Source: Pipra filicauda (taxonomy: Eukaryota > Chordata > Aves > Passeriformes > Pipridae). From it: a DNA stretch of 64,000 bases. A program made the position numbers and the translations under genes. Positions 15,195 to 28,100 of this stretch are shown here, one piece after another (position 1 is the stretch's first letter; the number at the start of each line of letters is the position of its first letter). The stretch is taken from positions 3,048,001-3,112,000 of the forward strand of contig NW_024103874.1 in assembly GCF_003945595.2 (NCBI RefSeq). The letters are read 5' to 3'. The notes below the pieces were generated by a model. It was not told the origin of the DNA, ran no database searches, and saw nothing but the letters and a program-made list of their open reading frames with translations.

Positions 15195-15224
15195 CGCGGG
15201 GCTGCTGCCCCAGGAGGCCCCGCG
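15195..15224. other. GC-rich inverted repeat (8-bp stem, 14-nt loop)
   Basis: The left arm CGCGGGGC at 15,195-15,202 is the exact reverse complement of the right arm GCCCCGCG at 15,217-15,224. An all-GC 8-bp stem would be very stable in single-stranded DNA or RNA. It ends four bases before the G-quadruplex motif. A role is not known. Confidence 0.75.
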
Positions 15225-15228
15225 GGCT

Positions 15229-15249
15229 GGGGGGGTCGGGGTGGGTGGG
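15229..15249 (+). other. G-quadruplex motif with very short loops
   Basis: Four G-runs of 7, 4, 3 and 3 are separated by loops of only two, one and one bases (TC, T, T). This fits the canonical G3+N1-7 pattern, and short loops usually mean a parallel, very stable quadruplex. It sits at the right edge of a CpG-dense patch, a common place for quadruplexes near promoters. Function is inferred from position only. Confidence 0.8.
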
Positions 15250-15255
15250 CAGAGG

Positions 15256-18200
15256 ATGAGACCATGAAATCAGCTCAGCATTGCTGCCTGACTCACTCAC
15301 AGCCCAAAATTAGACCCCCTTTGCCCCCAGTAATTTTTTAGAGTCACCACCATGAAGTTTTTCTGGCTTTGTGATAAAACAGCAGCAAATCCTGATGCTG
15401 TGGAAGAGGCTCATTTCACACCTATCTGTGCCAGAGGGTGTTTTTTACTGTTTCTATAAACACAGATACGTGTCTTTGCACTCTCAGACATGTATATTTT
15501 AATTAATTCCTGCTCCTGAGTTTAATTACCTGCTATTCTATCCGCAGAGAGTGGCTTATAGCACAGAGATAAACTGATACTTTGTCAGGGTTCCCAAACA
15601 TCTTCAGGAAATTGTAAATCAAGTGGCACAGAGTGTGAGGGTTTATGACTCAGCCATTCCTACCAAATTATAAAGGCAACAATACATATACCTCTCTCTA
15701 GGCTTGAGTATGCTAATGATTAGCTGAGAATATTTTCTGAGTGATTTGTTACATTAAGGAGCACTAAAATTACTTATGCCAATAAGTACGTTATAGTTAA
15801 ACTCTATATATTATTTAAACAGTTTGGTTACTGCTAGCATGATTTATAAATTCAATATAAAAACGCTCAGATTTTTCACTGGTTATATTATTAGTCTCCT
15901 GATAAAAATTCCTTGCTTTTCTCCCATCTCAAGGGAACTTAATTTAAATATGAATAATGGAAAAAAGCCCACTTCCAGAAATTTAAACTAATCGTGCCTT
16001 TTAAGGCAGAGAAACCTTGGATTGAATTTTGAAGTTGGCATAAAAGAATGAAATGGTAACAAATTGTCTTATAACTTGATGTGTGATAAAATGTTGTACA
16101 TGTCTGATGCAGGGTTTGTGTTTTGTAAATTAGATGGGTATCTCAGTAAATTATTTTTATGAACATGCTAATAGTTGATAATTAGTAAAAAAAAAGGTAT
16201 AAATTGACAAACCTCAGAGGGGAAAAAAAGTCTTCAAGTTATTTGCAATATTTTCCAGCCACAGATTCCAGTAATACTGAATTGAAAGCAAGTGCAAATA
16301 CATGGTGGTGAGAAAGTAGAATTCTGATCTTTGAATAGCTGAAGCTTTGGGGACATTTTATTGTGGGCAAACAGTTTGAGCCCATCATTGCCAAGGAAAT
16401 GGGAGGCATTATATGAATTTATGTGCTGTGTTACTGGAAATAATGCCCTTCAAATTTAGGGTAGTTTGTCATTAGAATCAACTACTGAGGTTTTTCTTCA
16501 GTGAAATCTCCTCGTCTTCAGAAGTTCTGAACAAAAGAACTTCAGGGTCTTCCAGTGATGAGCCTTTGGTTAAAGTGGAAAACATTAAGATGTAACTCAG
16601 TACCACCACGAGCAACACTGAGGACTCAAGGGGTTTTTTTTGATTAAAAAAACCTGAAAAAATCAGTTGATTGAGAGTCCTAAGTAGACTCAGGGGTATG
16701 AATGCATATTGACCTGTCACAACTGTTTTGTTTTTCAGTAAGATGGGGTCCTGATGTTTGGGAACTCTTGGAGAGTAGGTGGCAGGTCACCATCAGCACA
16801 AGCTGTCTTCTGAGTTCCATCAGTCTGAACCCGCTTTCCACCACCCACGGCCCCAAGGGACAGCACCTTCCAAGCATCATTAAGGTAACTGAAAACCAGT
16901 TGAATTTAAGGAATGAGGAATTTAAATACAGAAAATTATTATTGTTATTATTAGTGCTTCCACAAAAAGAGCATGTCCTAGAACTGACCTTGCTTTTCAC
17001 ATGAGGTGTCCAGACCTTCATGGGTCAGAACATCTTTACTTTTGCACGTCCTGGTTTCTTTTGATCTTTAGCATCTGCGTTTCCATAGCTTTAACCCAGT
17101 AAATTGAATCGTTGGGATTTTCAGGGGTCAACTTGAGACTCATCCTTTCCAAGAAGAAAAAATGTTTTGTTGAAATCAGACTTATTTGGTTGTTTCACTG
17201 CTGCATGTTACACAAACAAAGGGTCTCATTGGTGCTCCTGTGTGTGGATGCACTAAAACAAACATCAATAGTGGTTTAAAGAGAGTGTAAGAAAATACCC
17301 CGGGGGTTAATTAGGAAAGTTCCATAGCAAGATTCAAATTGGGCTCAATGGGTCATGGAAAAATCGTTTTTATTTATCCAAAACCAGAAGAGGGATTCAA
17401 ATCTTGGTTGTGCGCTTCGAGTAAGTGTTCAGGGTGCAAACAAATGACACATGATGAATAATTTAGGAAGGTCACTGACTGTTCTGACTGTGCCTGGAAT
17501 TTCCTCTGCATTCCTGCTGGCTGCCACACTGCCTTTAGTTTACAAACATTACTGGCACTTTGGCGCCCCAAGTATCTTTTTTTTCCCCTTCCTCTCCTTC
17601 TCCAGGATGTCTCCTGCTTTTGTGAAGGTTTGGCACATGTCCACTGTTCAATCCTCCAGATGTTGCCCATGTATTTCCACAGCTGGGCAATAACATCCCT
17701 CAGTGAGGTAACCTGAGGGACTTTGAGGATTTAGCTGTTACTGCCAAAGTTACTTGATGGGGCTGGAAATGTGATATCCTGCCTCTCTCTTTTGCCTTCA
17801 TTTCCTCATTTCCAAAGACACTTGTTAAGGGAATGCTGATAAATGAAAGTTAGTAATCACTATTAATAAGCCTTCTGTATATGCAAATTCTCAAATGACA
17901 GCATATCCTCTGGTATAATTAATTGGTATTATTTATGCTACTGCCAGTTCTCTTATCCAGTAAACTTTTTTGATGGCGCTTAAACCCCAGGAAATAGATC
18001 AATTTATGAGGAAGCTCTGCCTTTATACATTCAGGCAAGGACTGAATACTTCATAAAATTCTATTTATAAGACATTCAGTTATTTTCCATTAGAAGAGGG
18101 TAAAAGAATATTTTGCTTAGCAATTTATCATGATTATTTTTTTGTTGTTTCTGTAACAGTAAAATATCTGTTCCTGTTAAAAAGAAAGCATTTGGCCATT

Positions 18201-21200
18201 ATTTCTTAGCAGCTACTAGTATATTGTAAAAGGCTGAAGAAGTAAATGCTTGTGACATTGTAGGTCATATAGTTATTCTATACACAGAAAAAATATTCTG
18301 TAACCTACTCCCTGTGTTTATCCTTAAACATTTATCCTCCCTGAATGCCAGACTTGAACATTACTCTGTTGCTGTTACAGCCTCAGAATCTGCACCCTTT
18401 TAGCTGCATTTTCTGATTGTAAATCATGTTGTTTAATCTTGACTAACTGAGCAGTGAGGTCAGTGTTGTTCATTAGCATAAAACAGAGCCTGTGATGGCC
18501 ATAATTTGTGCAGCAGAGGTTCCAGATGAGCTATTGATGATCCCCAGTGAGATCCCATCAGAAGGAATTACTCTTATTTAAGGCTGTAACTCAACACTTG
18601 CTCCTCTCACCTAAGATTTGTATGCTCAAAAACATGGCAGGGTGCTCTGGGGGTCCAGAAAGATGCTTCCCAGTAGAGGGGGTGGCTTCCTGCCCTCCCT
18701 TCTTTGATTACACAGAAAACTGAGCCATAAAATGTGTTGACTTCCTTGGGTTTTGCCTTTGAAAGTTTTTGGACCGTGTGCCAAAAAGCATCTCTTCTGT
18801 TTGCCCTCAGCACGCGTGTTACCCTCCTTTGGGAAAGCTGTGCCTTGGTCGAGCAGGGCTTTGGGAAGCAGGAGATAATCTGGGATGCTGGGCAGGGCTG
18901 GGGGGCTCCAGCCCATGGAAGTGGAGGAAGGGGAGGGAAGTTCCAGCCCCACAGTTCGTGGCAGTGGGAGAAGTTTCCCAGAGAGCAGGTGGGACCAAGC
19001 ACCAGGTTTTGGAGGGAGTTTCCCTACAAGGGCACAGCTGGTGGGGAAATTCCTGTTTATGAACCTTTTGTATCTCTTCTGGTTTGCTTTTCAGTTTTCC
19101 CTGTTGCAGCAGTGTAATCATCCCAGCTTGCTTTGTAAAATCAAACAAGCTTTTGCTAACAATAAGGAGAATATCTGGGTGGGTCCACCTCAAAGCTCAG
19201 GCTGCCTCTGGGAAGCAGCAGTTGCAGGATTGCTTTGGGAGCTGTAAACAAAGGCTGTGTGATTTGGACAATGGGGGAGAACCATTAGATTTCTTTTTTT
19301 TATATTTTCTGCTATAATTTTCATTCAAAATTGAATATTTTGTTTGGCTTCAAACATTCCACGGGCAACTAAGGATTTGTTTTGTGGCGCTTGGCAAGGC
19401 ATAAAGAATCTAAATTCATGGAAAGAGTTGAAACGATGAAATCCATTTCAAAGTGAATTTCTTTCCTACCAAAATAAATTTACCCTCTTGTTCTCACCAC
19501 TTACATGGGCTTTGCTCCCTGACTTTTTCTTTACATAGACAGACACCTCTGACAGCCTCTAAAATAAAACATGGATCAATGCTGCTTGGAGAACAACAGT
19601 TAAACTCTTTCAGCGGATGTGTCACTCCAGAAGACGCCATTTCAGATGTGATTAAACAAAGGAGTCAAACATGTTCCAGTACATTAAGTTTGAGCCAGTC
19701 TTCGGGGATTTGTTGAGTGATAGTGAAAAAGAATTTAGCAAATCACACTGGGATTCAGGATGCTGGTGGGTCTACAGGCTGTTTGGGGCTGTTTGCATTA
19801 ATTGCTTTGTGCACTCGTGGTCCTTTTTGGTTTTGAAGCTTGTTATATTTATAAAGTAATGCAGCAAACAGGCTGTATTAGTGCCTGTTTAGGGGAAATA
19901 AATAACCATATGTTTGTGAGCAGTCCTTTGGCTACTTGCCATGGCCAAATTATTGTGAACAACCAATGCTTTGTAAACTGCCACATGGTCCTTGTTCTAA
20001 ATGCCTCAGATTATTTTGATCACTTAGTGTGTGGCTTTTGATAAAATAGAGTAATATGGAAATTTTAAAAAAATAGTAAAGGTACTTTTTTTTCTTGCTT
20101 CTGACTTCAGCTCCACAAGTATTAATGTGATTTAGGAGAATTCCTGGTTTGACTTTTATTTTAAATTGCCAGGCATGTTCTCTTTTCTTTTCAAACAGTG
20201 TAAATATTGACTATAATGTTAGTGGGTAGAGTTAAATGTTAGTGGGAATAGCCAGTAGGAGAGAGAGGGAGGTGGGAAGAAATCAATAAATAATTTCCAT
20301 TTTTTCTCTTAAATTCATCAAAGCTGGGTAACTGACCATAAAGTTAATAGGGAAAAAAATAAAAAAGGAGGAAGATTTGGTCCAGGATAACTTCATTATG
20401 CTCCAGATTTGCCATGGGTGTATCTTCCTAGTTAATCCAAAGCTCATAGGAAGTAACCTGTTTTTAGAGATGGAGCAATAGTCTTTTCTTTAACTGGAAG
20501 CCAACTTGACCCTCAGAGCTTTAATTTTTGGGTTAGACTTGGGAACAGGAGTCATCACATAATAGTTCAGCGCATTCAGTAGTTGAAAACAGAGTAAGTC
20601 AACAAGTAAATTTTGCATATACAATTATAATCTGAGGTTTGGTTGGTAAAATGACCTGAAATCGAGTAGAGTCATAATTTACTTCTCTGTGGAAGAGAAC
20701 AGGTCAGACCATGAGTGCACATGGAGTCCACAAGCACATACAGATGACTCCATGGACTCAACAGCAGGATTTTAAGGGGATGCTGCCTGGATTGTTGATT
20801 GTTCACTTTTCTTCTGGATTAAGAGAAGTTAGTCTTTTTATTTGCATTTCATAAGTCCTTATAGCTGGCATAACTCTTCAACTACAACGGACTATAAATA
20901 CTAAAAATACAGAAAAAAATGTACATCATCTGCATTTACAATATTTACCAGCATAGACAATCTGCCTCATCCTATCCCCTACCATCACTGGTGCAGAAAG
21001 CTTGGAAGAAGCAGTAACAGCAGCAGGTTCTGCTGGATTCACCTTGAATTTCCATCCCTATTACAAGCAGTGCTTTTAAGGGCATCAGCACCCAGCTGTC
21101 CATGCCTGGATCCTCAGCTCAGGTGTGTCTGTGCACAGTGAAAGGTCTCTCACCCTTGCATTTTCAGATTTCTCCAAACTCTGGGAGGGAGGGTTAGTTT

Positions 21201-24200
21201 TTTTTTTAAAATGGACAAAAAAAAATTGCAAAATATTATGTTGCTAAGGCCACATATGGACAGATTTCAGAACTGGGTCCAGCTCTCCTGAGCCCTGTTC
21301 CTTCACCAGGTGCCCACCCTTTCTTTCCAGTAACTTTCTGCCAATGTGACTATTTTGGGCAAATAAACCAGGCAGCACTTTCCAACCCCTGCATTTCAGG
21401 TTGCTCTACACTTCCTATTTATCAGCCAAGTGTCTCCCAGGATCATCATTCCCAGGGTGTGCTGCACCATCTGCCTGAGCCAAAATTGCACTAATTATAA
21501 ACCAGGATGTATCAGGGCAACAGGCAGTGGCTGTAAGCAGTGTGTGATAAGTGTTTCCCCTGCATTGGTTGAGGATCAGGCCAGGGTGAACGGGACAGGG
21601 TTTTCTGTCTAGATTTCATGGGTCTCATTTATCTAATCTCAAGAGAGAAGAGTTACACCCGTGTTTCAGACCCACATCTTCAGCCCTAATAAATAACTGT
21701 GGTGGAAAGTCAGCACTCCAGCTTTTCCTGTCACTCTCTGAAAATTTGTATTTGGTGAAGTAACCTCATTTTTCAGCTGAGTTCCATAGTGGAATTCCAA
21801 GCTATTAATAATGAAATCTGCTACAGAAGAGTAGCAGTTTTTTGTGTACTCTTCTCTTGTAAATACCCAAGATGCTCTTTCAATAGCAAGTGTTATTCCT
21901 TTCTTCCTTCTTTGAAAGACCTGGAAGAAAGCAACGTGCCTCTCAGTTCCCTCTCTGCATTGGGCTCTATCCTAATTTAAATCCCTGCTGGTGCCAGTTC
22001 TCTGGTGAGTCTCAGGGATGCAGCACTGAACATTTTGCTCTCCGTGGCTGCTTCAGTGCTGAGTAAAAATATTTTATTTGCCATGGATAATAATTGAAAC
22101 CAGTTCATTCAAAATGCACAGTCATGCAAGTTCTACTCATTCTGCAAGCCCTATAGCCCCAAAATCAGATCTGTCACTGCTGGCTGGCTTACTGAGATCC
22201 TGGAGACTTTTTATATCCTCCAAAACGAACGTGGTTTCTCAGCTAAAGCTCCTGATTGTCCAGAAGCAGGTCACCACTTCACCTGTGCTGAAAACCATTC
22301 ACCATTCTGGGAATGTTGATGAAACCCAAGTGAGCAGATTTCTGTCCAGAAAATCTTTGGTTAGTTTTTCAGTTGTTCTACACAATGTTTCTTGCACGTG
22401 GCTTTTCGCTGCCATTCTGCTTTGCAAACATTCCATACAATGTTCTTTTTGGGTGTGTTTCTCCCCCTGAACTCCTGTGTCCACTGGTGAGTTACCTGCA
22501 GTAACTGTAGGCTTCAGAGTGGCTGTAACTATTTACTGAGCAGGGAAAATGAGACAAAAATGAGACCTCCAGAATGTTGCCTGACTTCACTGCACCGTTA
22601 TTAAGTGAAGGTTCATTTTTACAGAGCAGTTTGCTCCATTTTACTCCGTATTAGAGGAGATCAATGAAATAATATATTTGACTAAAAGTGACATCTGGAG
22701 TTGTACAGCAATGTTTGCTTCTCTTAGCCAACCAGCTTTTCCAAAAAAGACTTTGATCCTGTTCTTGTATCCACAGACTTTGAGGAGTCAGTGCCTCTGA
22801 GGTACTTCAAAGTATAACCTGGTGACATTACGGTTTAATAAATATATAGCTTTCCACTTTCACTTCCACTGACAGAATACTCTTTGCACATTTCCTTTCC
22901 TAACTCTCGCTGTGCCTTTGAGCACTGAACTGGCCTGTAGCTGCTCCCATAACAAGGAAATTTGTTCTCCTAATTCTCACCACACTGTCTCTCAGGCATC
23001 AATTCATCACTTAAATTTGTCGTAAGTGCGTTAAATAGAACACTGAAATTGTTCTTGTCAAATAATCCCCAAGAAGTATAGAGTATGACTCTGCTACATC
23101 CTTGGATTCTGCTCTGACATTTTACACTGTCAAAATAAAGCAGACGTTCCCCTCCTCCCCAGTAAAAAAATCTTTAAGCCATTAAATTACATTATCATTT
23201 ATATATATATTTTATCTGCTGTATTTGCATGGCTATAGTTATGGATCTGTCAGTATTTTCACTATAACCCCCTATTTCCAGGGATTTAGACAGTAATTCT
23301 GCCTTAATAATTTGCTCCAGGCTAAAGCTTAAAATGCAAAGTCTCAGGCTGAGAATAGTTTTGTTTTTTTTTTTCCTTCATTTTGAAAAGCAAATCATTT
23401 TGCCTGGTCTGAAGTATGGGAACTGCAGTTGTGCCTTCAGGGAAGAGCTCCCTGGAGGGGGGCTGGGGGTGTCCTCCCAGGCAGGAGATGAGCCTGCTCA
23501 GCTGTACCCTCAACAACAGGGTATTAAATGGTTCAAGCAAGAGAAATCTTTCCTATCCCTCATCAAAAATACAGGGGTGTCTGTGCAACAGTGCAAGGAT
23601 TGAGTGCAGCTTGCTGAGGTGTTTGCCAAGGAGATTTAAATTAGGTACTTGGATAGTAATAGCAGCAGCTCTGGCAATGTAGAACTCAGCACAGGTTTTT
23701 GGGTGGGTTTTTTCCAACAGTGTTCCCAGATAGCTTTTGCTGCAACTGCTGAAAACTTGGCTGTGCTCTGGTATTCAAGTGGAAGCAACCCCCATCTCTT
23801 GGCAGCTGCCATGGTAACAGTCTTGCCCTACTATTGAAAGATAAATGTTATCACCCCAAAATTATGAGTGTGTTTGAAATTATGAGATTTGGGGTCTTTC
23901 TTTTAAGATTCTTGGCGAAGGGGGGGGGTTATTTGGAGCTTTTAAACCTCTTAGTCATTTCAAACTTATACTGAGAACATGCTTTCAATCTTTTTGCTCT
24001 GTGAGAAGCTGGTTTTATTTATTGTCGCAATTAATAAGTGAAGTCTGGATTAATCAGATGAGTCTAGGAGCTGTAATTTTAACAAAATGTAAAAAAAAAC
24101 GTTGCAGGGCTTGAAGTAAGATTCTAAGTTGGCAGAAAAAATTTAAATACTTTCTGACACTTTACACAGAGTTGCTGTTTGGTTTCTTTCACTCTCCCTC

Positions 24201-24839
24201 CCCCCCATTTTCTTCCTCTCACCAAGTGCCATAGACACAAGAGCCCACATTTCAGTTCCTCGCCAGAGAAATCAGATGGAGGGTGAATAAATTGATCATA
24301 AGAAGAGAAAGCAGCCATTATTTGCCTGATAATTTCTGGTAATCAGCAATAATGAGAACAGAAATAGAGAAAGTTCTTGCTAATTACATCATTTTTTTTT
24401 GTATGTGCAAAATGTTAATGTTTTCGTGAGAGGCGGCAATCATTCAGAGAAGAAAAGGGCGCATTTTCTTAGAATATTTGTTGCAGGTGGCTATTGTTTA
24501 AAGAGGTTTCTTTGTACATTTTGTGCTTGTTAATTATTTAAAATGAGCTGCTGGGATTTCTAACTGATCTTGGATTGCAGAGATTTCTGGAAAAAAAATA
24601 CGTTTTGCTGTGAAGTTTAAAAAATGGGAAGGAAGGTAATGAAATAACTGTGAGAAATAAGGAAATAAGATTAGAATTGACCTTGCTGCTGTGAAGACTC
24701 CTCTCAGCTCTTGGAGGGGGGGAGGGGAAAAAAATCAAAGATGTTAACCTTATTCTCTTTTTTCCCTTGCCTGCAGAAGGCCTCTTGGCACATACATCAC
24801 ATCTAATCTTATTTCTCTTTCTTGTATATATTGCATTAA
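15256..24839. other. AT-rich non-coding DNA, no gene supported
   Basis: No exon or known interspersed repeat could be supported. The block 15,480-16,200 and the block 17,870-18,020 are very AT-rich with several TAATTA-like cores and look like possible conserved regulatory DNA. At 18,600-19,250 a more GC-rich patch holds many overlapping open frames on both strands, which is the signature of few stop codons and not of a gene. A (TA)n stretch lies near 23,200, and a G9 run lies near 23,920. The interval 24,395-24,560 again reads like regulatory DNA. Confidence 0.5.
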
Positions 24840-25135
24840 CCTCAGTTTGCATTAGGCTTGTTTTCTGCCTTTAAAAACTGCTGTGTGGGGAGCTGCACCT
24901 TCCATTTGGCAGTCGCCAGTGATTTGGATCTTAATTTTCGCCAACCAATAATTTGGTTGGAGGGCAGGTCAAGTGGCCCCCGGGCTAACTTACAATTGGT
25001 TTTGAAAATCCACCATAAGCATGTGCTGCCAGAAGGGCTGGCAGTGCCCGCAGAGCCTCGGGGGCTCCGGGCAGGCCCAGAGCTCTCCAGATCCCGGGAT
25101 GGCACCCGCGGTGCCCGGGCCAGATGAGCTGCCAG
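24840..25135. promoter_or_regulatory. Candidate regulatory region: CCAAT palindrome plus CpG-rich segment
   Basis: The left half contains TTGGCAGTCGCCAG (24,906-24,919), which resembles a nuclear factor I double half-site with a 4-base gap instead of 5. It also contains the perfect inverted repeat at 24,941-24,960, which includes a CCAAT core. The right half (25,025-25,120) is CpG-dense, with CCCGGG, CACCCGCGG and CCCGGGCC and a small GGCACC-CGC-GGTGCC hairpin at 25,101-25,115. This order looks promoter-like for a transcript running either way, but no first exon or TATA box could be assigned. Confidence 0.35.
24941..24960. other. Perfect 8-bp inverted repeat, CCAACCAA-TAAT-TTGGTTGG
   Basis: The two 8-base arms are exact reverse complements around a TAAT spacer. 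The left arm overlaps a CCAAT core at 24,945-24,949. Dimeric transcription factors often bind such sites, but no specific factor can be named from this alone. Confidence 0.8.
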
Positions 25136-28100
25136 GTCTGCTGGAGCTGTAGCATCATATATTGAGTCTTGTCCTTTTTTATGACTTTGTGGAGGACAAA
25201 ACTGTTGTTTTAGAGAGGTGTGCTGGTTTCAGAGCTGGCTGGCAGAGAGGCTGCACTTTGCAAGTAGATGCAAGGGCAGTTGTTTGGGAAGCTGCTCGTT
25301 GTGTGAGTCAGAGACACCCCGTCCCTTCACCTTGTCTTTGGAGTCATTGCTGCTGGTGAATAATCTGCTGGTTCTCCAGGATTTTGTTGATTCTGTGAGT
25401 CCTGTGGGAAAAGTTCCATGACCTACTGTGTTCTGGATGTTCTCTGCCTGCTTGCCCAGGGTCAGGGGATGCAGCAGCACTTACCCCCGAGCACTGGCCC
25501 AAGGCACAGCCTGTGCTTGACCTCGTTGATCAGCAGGAACCGTGGAAAGCAGGGCCCTTGAAGTCTTCTTACCACAAAAATACTTGGAGAAGCACCAAAA
25601 TCCAAACCAAAGTCAGGCTGTGATGCCATTTAATAACAGAACCCAGAGCTGATGCGAGAGCAGGAAATCCGTGTGTTCAACAACCCCCAAATGCTCTTCT
25701 GGAACAGCAGAAGAGCCAAGAGTTCAGTCCTGCCTCAGAGAGAGAGGCAGCCAAGGGAAAGGCTGTTGGGAACTCTCCGAAGTTTATTGGAAATCTCATG
25801 AGAATTATGAATGTTTCTCCTTAACTTCACTTAGGTGAATACATCTCTCTGATAAGTGGGAAGATGTAAATGATCTCAGCCTTCTCTGCCCTTCCCTTAC
25901 ATGCTCCATGTGTCCTGAAATTGGGAGTTTTGGCAGTGGGAACAGATTTTTGTCCTACTATTTGCTGGATTGCTGCTTCTTGGCAAGGCCTCATTACTGA
26001 GATAGAGACCCTTGGTCTATAAAAAAATATATATGTGTATATATATATATATTCAAGATAAAAACATTCTAAAATCAGAACTGAACAGAAGATTCAACAA
26101 AATACCTGTCATGGAAATACTTGTGATTTGGTCTAAGAAATAGGAATATACTGCATTCGAGGTATAGAAACCAGAGAAAACATAATGTTTGTATTATTCT
26201 ATGTGTACTTAAAACTAGAAAACCGTGAAAACTGACATCCCCATTTTCTTCTGCATTGTTTAAATGACATTAAATGCAAATTTCAAGCCAGCAAAGTATC
26301 ATAAACAAGTAATAACAATTTTTCTCAGTATTTGTAGCATATTTACAATTTTTCTAAACATTCCCAAACCATGAAAGTGTTGGGGCGTATTCTTTCCTCT
26401 AGAGAAACAGAGGGGTGGTTTTGCTTTGAGCTAGAAAAGGGAGGCCTTTCCAAGCCAGATTTTAGATATTTAAGTCAGTATTTTACAGGATTTTTCTCTG
26501 TTTGCACATAAAGGCTTCTGCTGAGGCCAATTCTTATTGTGACAGTCCTTTTCCTGAAAAGAAAAATTAAACCTGCTGCCTTTTCCCCCCCCCTGAAAAC
26601 CTGTGAGGTTGAACTCTTGCTGAGGTGGTGGTATTTTGGAGCGCTTGAGCTTTCTTTAGTGTTGCATATTGATTAAGTTGCTCAATATTTGACAACACAA
26701 AGCTTCTTTTCCCAAGATATTTGTTAGGGGAAATCTATGGTTTTCCATTCACGAGGAAGGGCATTAAACACACTCCTCACTGTTTATGTGTCCCCCTAAT
26801 GACAAGGTGGGCAACCAACACAGGGGGACGAGCAGTGTGAGGCTTTGTTGTTTCTTGGCACTCAACAAGTGCTCTCAAGTAAAGAATCCAGCATTTGAAT
26901 AAACAGCTTTTTAATTCATGTTTCCCTTAAAATGATACTCAGAATTCTCTTTAAAAAGCAGATCAAGATAGATAAAATGATGATTTAATGCATTTGTATT
27001 GGGTTTGTGTAAGGGAAAACATCTGGGTTTCTGTCTTGCTTCATTTTTTCTCTCTTTTTCAATTTGAACAGGTTCTTTTCTTTCCCCATCACCACCACAC
27101 ACAACAGTACAAGAATTCCCTGGTCTTTAAGTAATTCTGTCAGTGCTGCTTACTAAATCTGTAGGGGTTTGTATTTCTATATTTTTGCATTTATTTTCAG
27201 AATTTTCAGAAAAATGGCTCATGACCATCATGATTTAGTGAAGGACAGAAAGCCTTCTGTCAGCATTAGTCTGGCTGATGGGGTGAAAACTATATGAAGT
27301 AGCTGTATATGAACTGTTGCAGTAACTTGTAAATTATGGATGAGTGCTGTGATTCCACATTCTGGAGCAGTCAGGTGCTGCATATGATCCTTTCTCCCAT
27401 ATTTGCCTGTTCTCTGCCAAAATACAAGATGGAATTTAAGTAGAACCACTCTCTTTTAGCTTTATTTTATAAACGTGTCCGTAAATATTAAATGTTTTCA
27501 ACTCCTTTATAGTACATATGATCAACATTTAAAAGAAGAGCAGATTTCTTTTTTTTCTCTTTAAATAAGTCTTGAATATTCTTCTGGGAGACATCAAACC
27601 TGTCTCTGGTTAAAGGTGGCACTGTAGGTACCTGCTACAGCTTTTGGGGATTTAGCCAGTCCTTTTCTATTAAAGTTGGGTGAGAAACCACGTGACCTTC
27701 TCCTGCAAAGCCTCCACAGAGAGACATACCCCTCATTTAGCATGAGAGACACAGTAATGTCTGCAGACATCCTAAAGGGCAGGATGGGAAGGTTATTTGC
27801 AATTTTTCAAGAAGGGACAAATGCACTGTGAATTAATTTCAGGGAGCTGTAAAGTTTTGCATGCCCGGGTGTGCAGGCTGACATAGTGGTGACTTCATTA
27901 GCCAGTGAGCAGAGCTGTGACTCATGCTCTGGTGGCATTCAGCTGCATTGCAGATGTATGTATTAAGTAAGACTTAATTAATATTTAATTGGCAATTAGG
28001 AAGGAAAGTTTTGAAGAAGTTGATTTCCACTTTTTTTGCCTTCTGGGCAATACTGGACTGTTAACTTCCAGTGACGGTTTTTGTTAAGTAGGTTGAAGGA

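Larger units (their letters stand above)
15000..15255. promoter_or_regulatory. Short CpG-dense island (candidate promoter or enhancer)
   Basis: In an otherwise CpG-poor, AT-rich setting, this 250-bp patch has many CpGs. The first 80 bases alone hold about ten, including a CCGCGG site and a CACGTAACCGCGG cluster. The right half carries a GC-rich hairpin and then a G-quadruplex motif, listed separately. In vertebrates such unmethylated patches mark promoters or CpG-rich enhancers. I see no TATA box or linked first exon, so the direction is unknown. It could also be a patch of biased gene conversion. Confidence 0.4.

Noticed and set aside
18600..19250. Dense cluster of overlapping frames on both strands
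   Set aside because: All six-frame openness reflects a local drop in stop codons from higher GC. No frame shows a domain or splice sites.
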